A program made the position numbers and the translations under genes. Positions 43,017 through 51,464 of a DNA stretch of 64,000 nt are shown here, piece by piece (the stretch's first letter is position 1; each line of letters starts with the position of its first letter). The notes under the pieces are model-generated. The model worked only from the letters and a program-made list of their open reading frames with translations. It made no database searches and had not been told where the DNA came from. Source of the stretch: Dryocola sp051297175 (GTDB lineage: Bacteria > Pseudomonadota > Gammaproteobacteria > Enterobacterales > Enterobacteriaceae); NCBI RefSeq assembly GCF_051297175.1, contig NZ_JBINNY010000001.1:3596001-3660000 (forward strand), in the 5' to 3' direction.

Positions 43017-44042
43017 ATGAAAGCTCTTGCATCTGGTCAGACGGAAAACGAAAAAGCTGCACTGTATTTATTGGATCAGGCCATGGGATATGCCTTCCAG
43101 GGCGCGCTACGGGCCGTCGCGCTGCTGGGCGTTGCCGACCACCTGAAGGATGGGCCACAAACTATCGAGGCGCTCGGTAAAAAATTAGGCGTGGACGCCC
43201 AGCAGCTCCACCGCGTCATGCGATTGCTGGCGACCAGAGAAATATTTACCGAAACGGAGCCGGGTACATTCGCACTCACGCCACCCGCCGAATATCTTTG
43301 CGTTAGCGCAAAACATCCGCTGCGCGAAGCCGTGCTGATGATTACCGATGAAACCTTCTGGCGACCTTTAGGGGAACTGGTGGAAAACGTGCGCGGTCGT
43401 TCGGCCTTCAAACAAATCTACGGCATGTCCTTCTTTGAATATTGGTCGAAGAGCCACGAGCAGGATTATGATTTCCACTCCGGCATGTCGTCGATGTCGG
43501 AGGTGGAAAATATACTGCTGGTTCGCAGCTACGATTTCCCTAAAAACGCCACGGTTGTGGATATCGCAGGCGGCATGGGCGGCCTGTTATTACAGGTTCT
43601 ACGCGCCAACCCAACGCTGCACGGTATTTTATTCGACCAGCAGCACGTATTAGTCAGAAACCGTCTCGACGAACTCGGCGACCCATCGCGCTGGCGGCTC
43701 CAGGCGGGAAGCTTCTTCGAAGCCTGCCCGGCGGCCGATATCTATCTGCTGAAGTACATCACCCACGACTGGGCCGATGAAAACGCCGCGTTAATCCTCA
43801 GCAACTGCCGCAGGGCGATGAATCCGGGCGGAAAAGTGCTGGTGATGGACCCGGTTCTGCCCGAAGGCAATGCCCGCCACCCCGGCAAAGAAATGGATAT
43901 CCTGCTGATGGCAAGCTTTGAAGGCGGCAGGGAACGTACCGAAAGCGAGCTAAAACAGCTGTTCGCAGGCGCGGGCCTGAAAATAAACCGCATTATTGAA
44001 ACGGGCTGCTTAATTTCGATTGTCGAAGCCGTGGCGGTTTAA
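43017..44042 (+). CDS. SAM-dependent O-methyltransferase, family 2 (hydroxyneurosporene/ASMT type)
   Basis: A 341-residue enzyme. The N-terminal winged-helix dimerisation domain spans about 1-100 (ALRAVALLGVADHLKDGPQT; HRVMRLLATREIF). The C-terminal Rossmann domain has the SAM loop VVDIAGGMGGLLL at about 180-195. The catalytic histidine lies in YLLKYITHDWADENA near 245, and GKVLVMDPVLPEG follows. Such enzymes methylate hydroxyl groups of small aromatic or polyketide molecules. No biosynthetic partner is adjacent, so the substrate is unknown. Confidence 0.85.
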   Translation: MKALASGQTENEKAALYLLDQAMGYAFQGALRAVALLGVADHLKDGPQTIEALGKKLGVDAQQLHRVMRLLATREIFTETEPGTFALTPPAEYLCVSAKHPLREAVLMITDETFWRPLGELVENVRGRSAFKQIYGMSFFEYWSKSHEQDYDFHSGMSSMSEVENILLVRSYDFPKNATVVDIAGGMGGLLLQVLRANPTLHGILFDQQHVLVRNRLDELGDPSRWRLQAGSFFEACPAADIYLLKYITHDWADENAALILSNCRRAMNPGGKVLVMDPVLPEGNARHPGKEMDILLMASFEGGRERTESELKQLFAGAGLKINRIIETGCLISIVEAVAV

Positions 44043-44072
44043 TCGCCGTTCCGATTATTCGCCCGGTAAAAA

Positions 44073-44427
44073 GGTGGATGGCGCTCGCGCTTATCCACCC
44101 TACAAAACCGCGCCCGTAGGTCGGGTAAGGCGCAAGCCGCAACCCGACAGCCCACCCACAATCACCGGGCCGTAGGTCGGGTAAGGCGCAGCCGCCACCC
44201 GACAGCCCACCCACAATCACCGGGCCGTAGGTCGGGTAAGGCGCAGCCGCAACCCGACAGCCCACCCACAATCACCGGGCCGTAGGTCGGGTAAGGCGCA
44301 AGCCGCCACCCGACAACCCACTCACAATCACCGGCCCGTAGGTCGGGTAAGGCGTAAGCCGCCACCCGACAGCCCACCCACAATCACCGCGCCCGTAGGT
44401 CGGGTAAGGCGCAAGCCGCCACCCGAC
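44073..44427. repeat. REP/BIME array: six tandem GTCGGGT hairpins plus one divergent REP
   Basis: Six near-identical hairpins, each GTAGGTCGGGTAAGGC to CCACCCGAC, start at 44116, 44172, 44227, 44282, 44338 and 44395, with a 55-57 base period. Linkers read agcccacccacaatcaccg. Each pairs GTCGGGT with ACCCGAC. A REP of another subtype (GGTGGATGG to TTATCCACC, 44073-44099) precedes them. The array lies between the convergent ends of the methyltransferase and TonB-receptor genes, the usual REP location, and any frame read through it is spurious. Confidence 0.9.
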
Positions 44428-44436
44428 ACGCCTCTC

Positions 44437-46440
44437 TTAAAACTCCACCCGTGCCCCAAGGTTATAACGGCGGCCTTCGACCAGGCCGTAATCGCCCCAT
44501 CGGCTAACGCGCTGCGGATCGGCGTCAAACAGGTTATACACGCCCGCCAGAAGCTGGGTGTTTTTGTTGAGCTGATAGCGCGCGCCGAGGTCGACCATCG
44601 TATAGGTGTCGTAATCGTTATGATCCCCGGTATCGCGGTTGCTGCCGCGATAGTTCGCCCGGCTCCACAGGTCCAGCGCCTCGGTGGCAGACCAGGTGAC
44701 CGACACGTTCGCCATATGCGTGGGGAAATCGTTCAGCGCATAGCCCTTATTGACGCCCGTTTTCTGCTCGCTGTGGTTGTAGGTGTAGTTGGCGTTGGCC
44801 TTCACCGTCTCGGTTACCTGCCAGTCGGCGTTCAGCTCCAGCCCGTACACGTCCGCCTTGCCAACGTTAAAGTACTTGCTGATGGAATCCGCCTTGTAGC
44901 CGTTCATCTGGCACTGGTTGGTCGCCGTGGTTTCGCAGACGGTTTCCTCGGAGATCTTGTCTTTGAACTGGGTGTAGAACACCGTGCCGTCCAGCGCCAG
45001 CTTCTCGCCGACCCAGTACAGGCCCAGCTCGGAGTTGACGCTCTTCTCCGGCTTCAGCTCGTCGTTGCCAATGGTCAGGAACGGATACGGCGGCAGTGAG
45101 CCACGCGGCGTCACGAAGTCGGAAGACGTTTCGCGCAGCTCCGGCTTTTTGTAGCCCGCAGACACGCCGCCCTTCAGCGCCCAGGCGTCGGCCATCGCCC
45201 AGTTACCATAGAGTTTTGGCGTGATATGGGTGCCAAAATAGTTATCGCGATCGAGGCGCGCGGAGGTGGTCAGCGTGAAGTCGCCCATCTGCCAGCCGTC
45301 CTCGGCAAACACCGCCCAGCCGTCGCGGCTGATCTTGCTCACCGGCTCCACGCCCGGCGCTTCCTTGCTGGATATCGCGAACTGGTCGTTAAGCTCTTCG
45401 CGGGTGAAGTTCGCGCCCACCGTCAGCTTGTGGCTGTCGAAGGTGAAAGTGGTCTGGCTGTTGGCAACGTAGTTCTCCGTTTCGATGTACTGCGGATCGT
45501 GGCTGTTTAGCGTGTACTTCGAGCGGCCCTTCTCGTAGTTAAGGTAGTTTTTGGTAGCTATGGTGTCTTCGGCGTACCAGCCGCTGTGGCTGAGGGTGAC
45601 GGCATCGCGGTCAAACGTCCACATCCACGGCGCCTCGTCGCGATTTTTCTTCTGCTTGCCGGTCACCACGTTCAGGTCAAACAGGTTGGTTTCGTTGGCG
45701 GCGAGGCCAATGGTCATATCAACAGATTTGCGGTCGTTTTTGCTGAAATAGTTGTCGCGCTCGTCATCACGGCGGTTGAGCCAGTCGGCGGCGACGCTCA
45801 CGCCCAGCACGTCCGGCACGATTGGCCCCATGGCGAAGAGGTTCATCTGGTTGGTATTGCCGAAGGCGCTGTCCTCCTGCAGGAAGGTATTTGCCGCCAG
45901 CGCGCCGGTCCAGTCGTTAACGCCGTAAGGCTTTTTGGTGATGACGTTCACCACGCCGCCCAGCGCGTCGGAGCCATAGAGCGACGACATCGGGCCGCGA
46001 ATCACCTCGATACGCTCGATGGCCTCCATCGGCGGCAGGAAGTTCACCTCCGCGCCAATGTCCTGGCCGTAAGGGCGCGATTCGCCGGTATTTTGCTTCA
46101 CGCCGTTGACCATGTAGGCGGTGTAGCTGGAATCCATGCCGCGCATCATGATATCGCCGGAAACCATATTGCTGGAGCCGTTGCCGACGTTCACGCCCGG
46201 CAGATCCTGAATAGCCTCGGCAACGTTGCGGTTAGGTTTTTCCTCAAGCTGCCTGCGGTCGATAACGGAGATCGTCGCCGGGGCTTCTTTTTTCTGCTGA
46301 GAAAAGCCCGCGGCGGTTACCACCATCTGATCCTCTGATTCGCTAAGCGGCGTGTTATTTTCCTCGGCCTGCGCGGGAAGCAACGTTCCCCCGGCGAGCG
46401 AGACGATTCCTGCCAATGCCAAACGCTTATGAGTTCTCAT
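44437..46440 (-). CDS. TonB-dependent outer-membrane receptor, CirA/IrgA-like
   Basis: A 667-residue receptor. It has a signal peptide ending LLPAQA, a TonB box in DQMVVTAAG, a plug domain at about 50-165 (PATISVIDRRQLEEKPNRNV; IERIEVIRGPMSSLYGSDAL; GGVVNVITKKP) and a 22-strand barrel ending in the aromatic YNLGARVEF. The plug is closest by eye to catecholate or haem-type siderophore receptors. It lies 85 bases downstream of the YncE-like gene in the same direction, under a Fur box, so iron-repressed uptake of a ferric ligand is likely. The ligand is unknown. Confidence 0.88.
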   Translation of the reverse strand: MRTHKRLALAGIVSLAGGTLLPAQAEENNTPLSESEDQMVVTAAGFSQQKKEAPATISVIDRRQLEEKPNRNVAEAIQDLPGVNVGNGSSNMVSGDIMMRGMDSSYTAYMVNGVKQNTGESRPYGQDIGAEVNFLPPMEAIERIEVIRGPMSSLYGSDALGGVVNVITKKPYGVNDWTGALAANTFLQEDSAFGNTNQMNLFAMGPIVPDVLGVSVAADWLNRRDDERDNYFSKNDRKSVDMTIGLAANETNLFDLNVVTGKQKKNRDEAPWMWTFDRDAVTLSHSGWYAEDTIATKNYLNYEKGRSKYTLNSHDPQYIETENYVANSQTTFTFDSHKLTVGANFTREELNDQFAISSKEAPGVEPVSKISRDGWAVFAEDGWQMGDFTLTTSARLDRDNYFGTHITPKLYGNWAMADAWALKGGVSAGYKKPELRETSSDFVTPRGSLPPYPFLTIGNDELKPEKSVNSELGLYWVGEKLALDGTVFYTQFKDKISEETVCETTATNQCQMNGYKADSISKYFNVGKADVYGLELNADWQVTETVKANANYTYNHSEQKTGVNKGYALNDFPTHMANVSVTWSATEALDLWSRANYRGSNRDTGDHNDYDTYTMVDLGARYQLNKNTQLLAGVYNLFDADPQRVSRWGDYGLVEGRRYNLGARVEF

Positions 46441-46525
46441 TTTATAATTACCTGAGATATTGAAAAAAGCCTGCCGGCCCTGTGAATTTTCACCACAGGG
46501 CTTTATTTGTGCTTAAGAATAAAAA

Positions 46526-47596
46526 TTAGATTTTATCGAGGTCGATCTTAATAACGTAATCCGGCTTTTTGCCGATATCCTTTTCGCCCTGCTTGACGCT
46601 TGCATACAGCGTGCGGCCATCCGGCGAGAGCGCAAGGCTGTTGGGCAGCGCGGCCGTAGCTATGCTGGCCTTCACCTTGTAGGTTTCGCTGTCGACAATG
46701 CTTATCAGCTGCGCGTTGCGATGGGTAATGTAGATTTCACCGCGCGCCGGGCTAAACAATACCGCGAGGGAGTTAATCACTTTTATACGGTCAATTAACT
46801 TTCCGTCCTTAAGTGAAATAACCAGCACGTCGGGTAAGTCAGGGTCGGTAATAAAAGCGCGGTCGTTTTTAGTATCCAGCGCAATATTTAAGAAGAAGTG
46901 TTTTTTCTGCGGCTCAACCTTCACGCGGGACAGCACTTTATAATCGCTGGCGTCGAGGGTAATGACTTCACCGATGCCGTTGACGCCGTAAATACGCCCC
47001 TTCTCTTCGTCTACCGCAAGCCCGGTTGGGTACTCGCCGACGTTTTCAATCGTGGCGACGTGCTGCTGTTTGCGCGTGTCGATAACCCAAATCACGCCTT
47101 TTTGCGCCACGCCGGAAACGTAAAGCCGGTGGCGTTTTTTATCGAGCGCCATCTCGCGGGTATGGACGATCTCTTCCGGGTTGCTGATGTCGCTCAGCTG
47201 CACGGTCTTCATTTCTTTGCCGGTTTTTGTATCGATCGCCGAAACCGAGCCTTCTAGGGTGTTGCCGATATAAAGGATGTGGTTTGCCTCATCCAGCACG
47301 GTGGCAAAGGCGCGTCGGTCGGTGGCGATGCTACCGCTTTTCGCGAGCGTGTCCGGGTTAAGCTTGTAGACCAGCCCGTGGGTTTTATCTTTATCAAATG
47401 AGGGCGCGGAGGCCGCGTAAAGCACGTTCTGCCCGGCATCGTAGGCCAGCTCGTAAACCCCGTGACCGGTCGGCACGGCGAGGAAATCTTTCTCAGGAAG
47501 CGGCGCGGCGGTGACGGAGAGCGAAGCCAGCAGCACGGCGGCGGTGAAGGTAGCAATGCCCGTTTTCTTGTAGAGGTACAGCCCAGGTTTTTTCAT
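46526..47596 (-). CDS. YncE-like periplasmic YVTN beta-propeller protein
   Basis: A 356-residue exported protein with a signal peptide (TAAVLLASLSVTAA). Repeated propeller blades follow, such as GVYELAYDAGQNVLYAAS, REMALDKKRHRLYVSG, TGLAVDEEKGRIYGVNG and NSLALSPDGRTLYASV. In E. coli YncE is iron-regulated and neighbours the TonB receptor gene yncD. Here the propeller gene precedes a receptor in one operon behind a Fur box, which points to a joint role in metal uptake. Confidence 0.82.
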   Translation of the reverse strand: MKKPGLYLYKKTGIATFTAAVLLASLSVTAAPLPEKDFLAVPTGHGVYELAYDAGQNVLYAASAPSFDKDKTHGLVYKLNPDTLAKSGSIATDRRAFATVLDEANHILYIGNTLEGSVSAIDTKTGKEMKTVQLSDISNPEEIVHTREMALDKKRHRLYVSGVAQKGVIWVIDTRKQQHVATIENVGEYPTGLAVDEEKGRIYGVNGIGEVITLDASDYKVLSRVKVEPQKKHFFLNIALDTKNDRAFITDPDLPDVLVISLKDGKLIDRIKVINSLAVLFSPARGEIYITHRNAQLISIVDSETYKVKASIATAALPNSLALSPDGRTLYASVKQGEKDIGKKPDYVIKIDLDKI

Positions 47597-47631
47597 TTAC
47601 TTATATTCACAGTAATTTACGTAATGTGAAT

Positions 47632-47650
47632 GATAATGATTTTCAATTGC
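47632..47650 (-). promoter_or_regulatory. Fur box upstream of the propeller/receptor operon
   Basis: GATAATGATTTTCAATTGC matches 14 of 19 positions of the Fur consensus GATAATGATAATCATTATC. It lies about 36-54 bases before the YncE-like start. ATTATCAATG just beyond extends the AT-rich site. Iron-dependent repression is the likely control. Confidence 0.65.
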
Positions 47651-47811
47651 ATTATCAATGTAAATGTAACATTGCAGATACCACAATTAACCACCTGTTT
47701 TTGCTAAGTTAATAACGCCACCCTGCGGAAAAATCAGAATGGCGCTGAAATAATTTCTACATAATTTCTATCGATTTGGTGAATAACCCAGCATCCGAAT
47801 GTCGGGCAGGC

Positions 47812-49896
47812 TTACCGCCGCCCGACGTTAAAAGACTCACCGCGTTTAGCCAGAAATACCTCCACGCCAAAAGCGGGCAGCGCATACAGATGCCCGCTCA
47901 GCGCGTCGGGGTCAAGCTGGGGTGCCAGCGAGCGGCTTTCTTCCGCCAGATCGAGCGTAACGGCCCGGTCGCCGTAGTTTTGCACGAAGATATAGTCTTC
48001 ACCCTCGGCGCTCCTTGCCGTTGCCACCGCCCCCTGCGGAAGCTGCATGCTGGTACAGGCCTGCAGCCCGTGCGCATCCGCGATATGCCGGTAGAAATCC
48101 GCGAGGAAATCACCGCCGGTTCTTGCCGCCAGATAGTATGCCTGCCCCTTGCCGTAACGGTTGCGGGTCACGGCTGGCCTGCCGCGATAGAAGTCCTGCT
48201 GGTAGACGCCCAGCACTTCCGCAGTTTCCGCGTGGATCAGGTCGCACAGTTCGACGCAGGCGTACTCGCGGCTCGGGCCGTTCCAACCGGCTATTTGCAT
48301 GCTCAGCAGGTTCGTTTCGCCTTCGTACAGGCCGTCGATCTCTTCCGACCAGACGCCCAGCACCTCGCGCAGCGGGCCGGGGAAACCGCCGGTGTAGCAA
48401 AGGTCGTCCTCGTTGACGATGCCCGACCAGTAGGTCGAAATAAATATCCCGCCCGCCGCCACGAAGGCGTTTATCCGCTCGGCGAATTCGGCGTTCACCA
48501 TATAAAGCATTGGGGCAACGATCGTGCGGTAGCGGCTGATATCAGCGCTGCGCGAAACGATATCAACCGGGATATTTTGCTGCCATAGCGCCTGATAGTG
48601 CCCTTGCACCGTCTCTTCGAATTTTATACCGCAGTTGCGCGGCCCCGCCGAATCGTTCACCGCCCAGCGATTGTCCCAGTCGTAGACTATCGCCACTTCG
48701 GCACGGTAGTCAGCGCCTGCTGCAGCGGCAAGCTTTTCAAGCGCCGCCCCTACCTGCTTCACGTCCTGGCCCACACGGGTATTGATATGCCCAACGTGAT
48801 CGACCACCGCGCCGTGGAATTTTTCGATGGAGCCACGGCTTTTGCGCCACTGAAAATACTGCACCGAGTCCGACCCGTGCGCCACCGCCTGCAGGGCGGA
48901 AAGCCGGTGCATCCCCGGCTTCTTCAGCTTGCTCACCGCCTGCCAGCTTGTCGTGCCGGGCGTGGATTCCATCAGCAAAAACGGCAGGCCCGGCTTCAGG
49001 CTGCGCATCAGGTCAAAGGTAAAGGCGGTATAAGAGGCAAGCGCCTGCTGGCCGCGCGTCTGGTGCCATTCCGGGTAGCTGTCCCACGAGATGAAGTCCA
49101 CCTCCTGCGCCAGCCGCCAGTAGTCGTAATCGTTAAAAACCCCGTGGAAGTTGGTCGTGGCGGGCAGCGCCGGGTTAAAGCGCTTAACGGCCTGCACCTC
49201 ATGGCGGCAAAACAGCGCCACCTGCTCGGAAACAAAGCGCCGCCAGTCCAGGTTAAGCGCGTGAACCGACTGCTCGCCGAGCGGCCCCGGCGAATGGAGC
49301 TGGCTCCAGCTGGAATAGTCGTGGCTCCAGAACGCGCTCCACCAGCGGGCGTTGAGGTTTTCGAGCGTTTGATATTTGTTTTTCAGCCAGTCGCGGAAGC
49401 TCTGCTGGCAGTGCTCGCAGTGGCACTCGCCGCCGTATTCGTTAGAGATATGCCAGGCCAGCACCGCCGGGTGATGGGCGTAGCGCCGGGCAAGCTGCTC
49501 GTTGATACTCTTCGTCAGCCGCCGATACGCCGGGGACGAATAGCAGTGGTTATGCCGCTCGCCGTGCAGGTTTTTCGTCCGGTCTTTATTGGTGCGCAGC
49601 ACCTCGGGATAGTTTTCCGATACCCAGGCCGGTCTTGCCCCGCTGGGCGTCGCCAGAAAAACGTATATTCCGCTGGCATAGAGTTTATCCAGCACGTTAT
49701 CCAGCCAGGCAAATTCATACTGCCCTTCGCGCGGCTCAAGCTTAGCCCAGCTAAATATCCCCACCGACATCACGTTGCATTTTGTCTCCTTCATCATCGC
49801 GATGTCCTGCTCCAGTATTTCCGGCCTGTCCAGCCACTGGTCGGGATTGTAATCTGCGCCGTGTAAAAAATTGAGTTTAGGGAATAACTTACTCAT
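47812..49896 (-). CDS. GH42 beta-galactosidase
   Basis: A 694-residue cytosolic glycosidase. The N-terminal TIM barrel starts HGADYNPDQWLDRPEIL. The acid/base glutamate is in WHISNEYGGEC near residue 150 and the nucleophile in LLMESTPGTTSWQ near 310. The GH42 zinc cysteines are visible as HNHCYSS and ECHCEHCQ. A trimerisation domain and a small C-terminal beta domain follow. It hydrolyses terminal beta-galactosides. It is second in a permease-galactosidase operon with a divergent LacI, so it occupies the role of the unrelated GH2 LacZ of E. coli. Confidence 0.93.
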   Translation of the reverse strand: MSKLFPKLNFLHGADYNPDQWLDRPEILEQDIAMMKETKCNVMSVGIFSWAKLEPREGQYEFAWLDNVLDKLYASGIYVFLATPSGARPAWVSENYPEVLRTNKDRTKNLHGERHNHCYSSPAYRRLTKSINEQLARRYAHHPAVLAWHISNEYGGECHCEHCQQSFRDWLKNKYQTLENLNARWWSAFWSHDYSSWSQLHSPGPLGEQSVHALNLDWRRFVSEQVALFCRHEVQAVKRFNPALPATTNFHGVFNDYDYWRLAQEVDFISWDSYPEWHQTRGQQALASYTAFTFDLMRSLKPGLPFLLMESTPGTTSWQAVSKLKKPGMHRLSALQAVAHGSDSVQYFQWRKSRGSIEKFHGAVVDHVGHINTRVGQDVKQVGAALEKLAAAAGADYRAEVAIVYDWDNRWAVNDSAGPRNCGIKFEETVQGHYQALWQQNIPVDIVSRSADISRYRTIVAPMLYMVNAEFAERINAFVAAGGIFISTYWSGIVNEDDLCYTGGFPGPLREVLGVWSEEIDGLYEGETNLLSMQIAGWNGPSREYACVELCDLIHAETAEVLGVYQQDFYRGRPAVTRNRYGKGQAYYLAARTGGDFLADFYRHIADAHGLQACTSMQLPQGAVATARSAEGEDYIFVQNYGDRAVTLDLAEESRSLAPQLDPDALSGHLYALPAFGVEVFLAKRGESFNVGRR

Positions 49897-49907
49897 AACC
49901 GCCTCCG

Positions 49908-51140
49908 TTAAGCTAAAGACTCTCTCTCCTGAGAAAGGTTAATAACCCGGTCTTTTCGGTTTCTAAGAGAGAACGCTGAAAACAGCGTAAAGAGCCCGGA
50001 AATAATGCCAAGAATGATGTAAGCGTTGGCAAAACCAATGGTGTCGTACAAATAGCCGACCGCCGGGGAATACACCGTGGTGGCAATGGATGCGGCAAAC
50101 AGCACCAGCAGATAAATCGTGGAAGATAATTTCTGGTCGAAGTTCTGGGCGATAAATTTAAATACGGCGATAAGAATCAGCGGCTTTTCAATCGCGTGCA
50201 TCATCTTCACCGCCGCTATCCAGACCGGCCCGAGCGGAATGGCGGAACCAAGAATGCGTACCGACATGATCGTACCGGCGATCACCAGCGCCCACTTCGC
50301 GCCGACGCGATTTACAAACCACGGCATCAGGCCAAGAAATAGCGTTTCAAAACAGACCTGCACGGAGGCGAGCGTGCCGTACCACTTGTTCCCCACGTCC
50401 ACGCTTGAGAACTGTAGCGAGAAATACTGCGCGAACTGCTGGTCGTAGGTGTCGTAGATTTGCGTCACGAACAGCGTGAAAATAATCAGCATCCAGAACT
50501 GCTTATTTTTCGCCAGCTCAAAGACGTGTACCGCTTTTAGCGAAGATGTCATTTTTTCTTCTTCAAGCGTGACCTCGATTTTCGTCAGCATAAAACAGAC
50601 GGCGGCAAGCACGATGGCAATACTCGCCAGCCAAAATGAAAGATTCGGGTTATCGTTAATATTGCGCCCGACGATATAGGCCGCAGCGGCCCAGCCTAAT
50701 GACCCCCACATTCTCACGCGGCCGTATTCAAAAGAATAACGGCGGGATATTTTGTCGATATAGGAGTCAATGACGCCGCAGCCCGAGTTAAAGATAATCC
50801 CCAGATAAATCCCGCCGAGAATCGCCCCCAGCCAGAACGAGCTGACCAGCAGCGGCGCGTAGACGTAAATAAAGAACGGCCCGATGGGCAATAGCAGCGC
50901 AATAATCCAGAAAATAAGCGATTTTTTTGTGCCGAACTTATCGGAAATAAAGCCAAAAAAGGGCTGCATGGTCAGGGCGATAAATGCGTTTATCGCGTAC
51001 AGCCAGCCGGTTTTGGTGGCGCTAATGCCGAGGTGCTGGGTCGTCCAGATAACGAAAAAGGCCATCGTCGACGACCAGGCAAATAAATAGAGAAAGTCGA
51101 AAATGCTTAAAAGAAGGTAGTTCCTTTTGCCGGTAACCAT
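49908..51140 (-). CDS. LacY-type oligosaccharide:H+ symporter (MFS)
   Basis: A 410-residue, 12-helix permease of the LacY/CscB/RafB family. It begins with LLLSIFDFLYLFAWSSTMAFFVIW. The LacY sugar and proton sites can be traced: SYIDKISRRYSFEYGRVRMWG, where Asp replaces LacY Glu126 and the Arg144 equivalent is kept, and MMHAIEKP for His322/Glu325. The Arg302 equivalent is in MSVRILGSAI. It imports a galactoside with a proton. The stop is 11 bases before the GH42 gene, so the two form one operon. Confidence 0.9.
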   Translation of the reverse strand: MVTGKRNYLLLSIFDFLYLFAWSSTMAFFVIWTTQHLGISATKTGWLYAINAFIALTMQPFFGFISDKFGTKKSLIFWIIALLLPIGPFFIYVYAPLLVSSFWLGAILGGIYLGIIFNSGCGVIDSYIDKISRRYSFEYGRVRMWGSLGWAAAAYIVGRNINDNPNLSFWLASIAIVLAAVCFMLTKIEVTLEEEKMTSSLKAVHVFELAKNKQFWMLIIFTLFVTQIYDTYDQQFAQYFSLQFSSVDVGNKWYGTLASVQVCFETLFLGLMPWFVNRVGAKWALVIAGTIMSVRILGSAIPLGPVWIAAVKMMHAIEKPLILIAVFKFIAQNFDQKLSSTIYLLVLFAASIATTVYSPAVGYLYDTIGFANAYIILGIISGLFTLFSAFSLRNRKDRVINLSQERESLA

Positions 51141-51254
51141 CTTTGTTCTTCCTTATCAAGGAACATAGGTCGGTGCTTCGCCAGGGATTCAGCGAACAGC
51201 GTTCTTTGGGTGGTAGCTGGCTGTGGTTTGTCGGGTTGGTTTGCACTGTCGCAA

Positions 51255-51272
51255 AATGTACGACGTTCACAT
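51255..51272 (-). promoter_or_regulatory. Putative LacI operator at the permease promoter
   Basis: AATGTACGACGTTCACAT on the plus strand (minus-strand ATGTGAACGTCGTACATT) matches the site at 51398-51415 at 15 of 18 positions. It lies about 115-132 bases before the permease start. TGT and ACA end both sites, as in lac-type operators. Confidence 0.5.
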
Positions 51273-51397
51273 CAGTAGCTTACATACAATACCTGACAAA
51301 TCGTTCAAACAACCGCCGCTGTCATAAACTGGAATCGGCATCACATAACCCGCTTTTTCATCGCCCCAAAGGGTGAACAAGATCTCAAAAAACGCAC

Positions 51398-51415
51398 ATG
51401 TGAACGTATGACATT
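51398..51415 (+). promoter_or_regulatory. Putative LacI operator upstream of the repressor gene
   Basis: ATGTGAACGTATGACATT lies 50 bases before the GTG start of the repressor gene. It is the partner of the site at 51255-51272 in the opposite orientation, with centres 143 bases apart. It suggests autoregulation and possibly looping or joint control of both divergent promoters. Confidence 0.5.
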
Positions 51416-51464
51416 TTGCTATCATGGAGGCATAAACCACGGGCGAAACCGAGAAGGAACGAGG

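Noticed and set aside
43993..44528. Minus-strand frames with repeated WVGCRVAA units
   Set aside because: They are translations of the REP array and not proteins.
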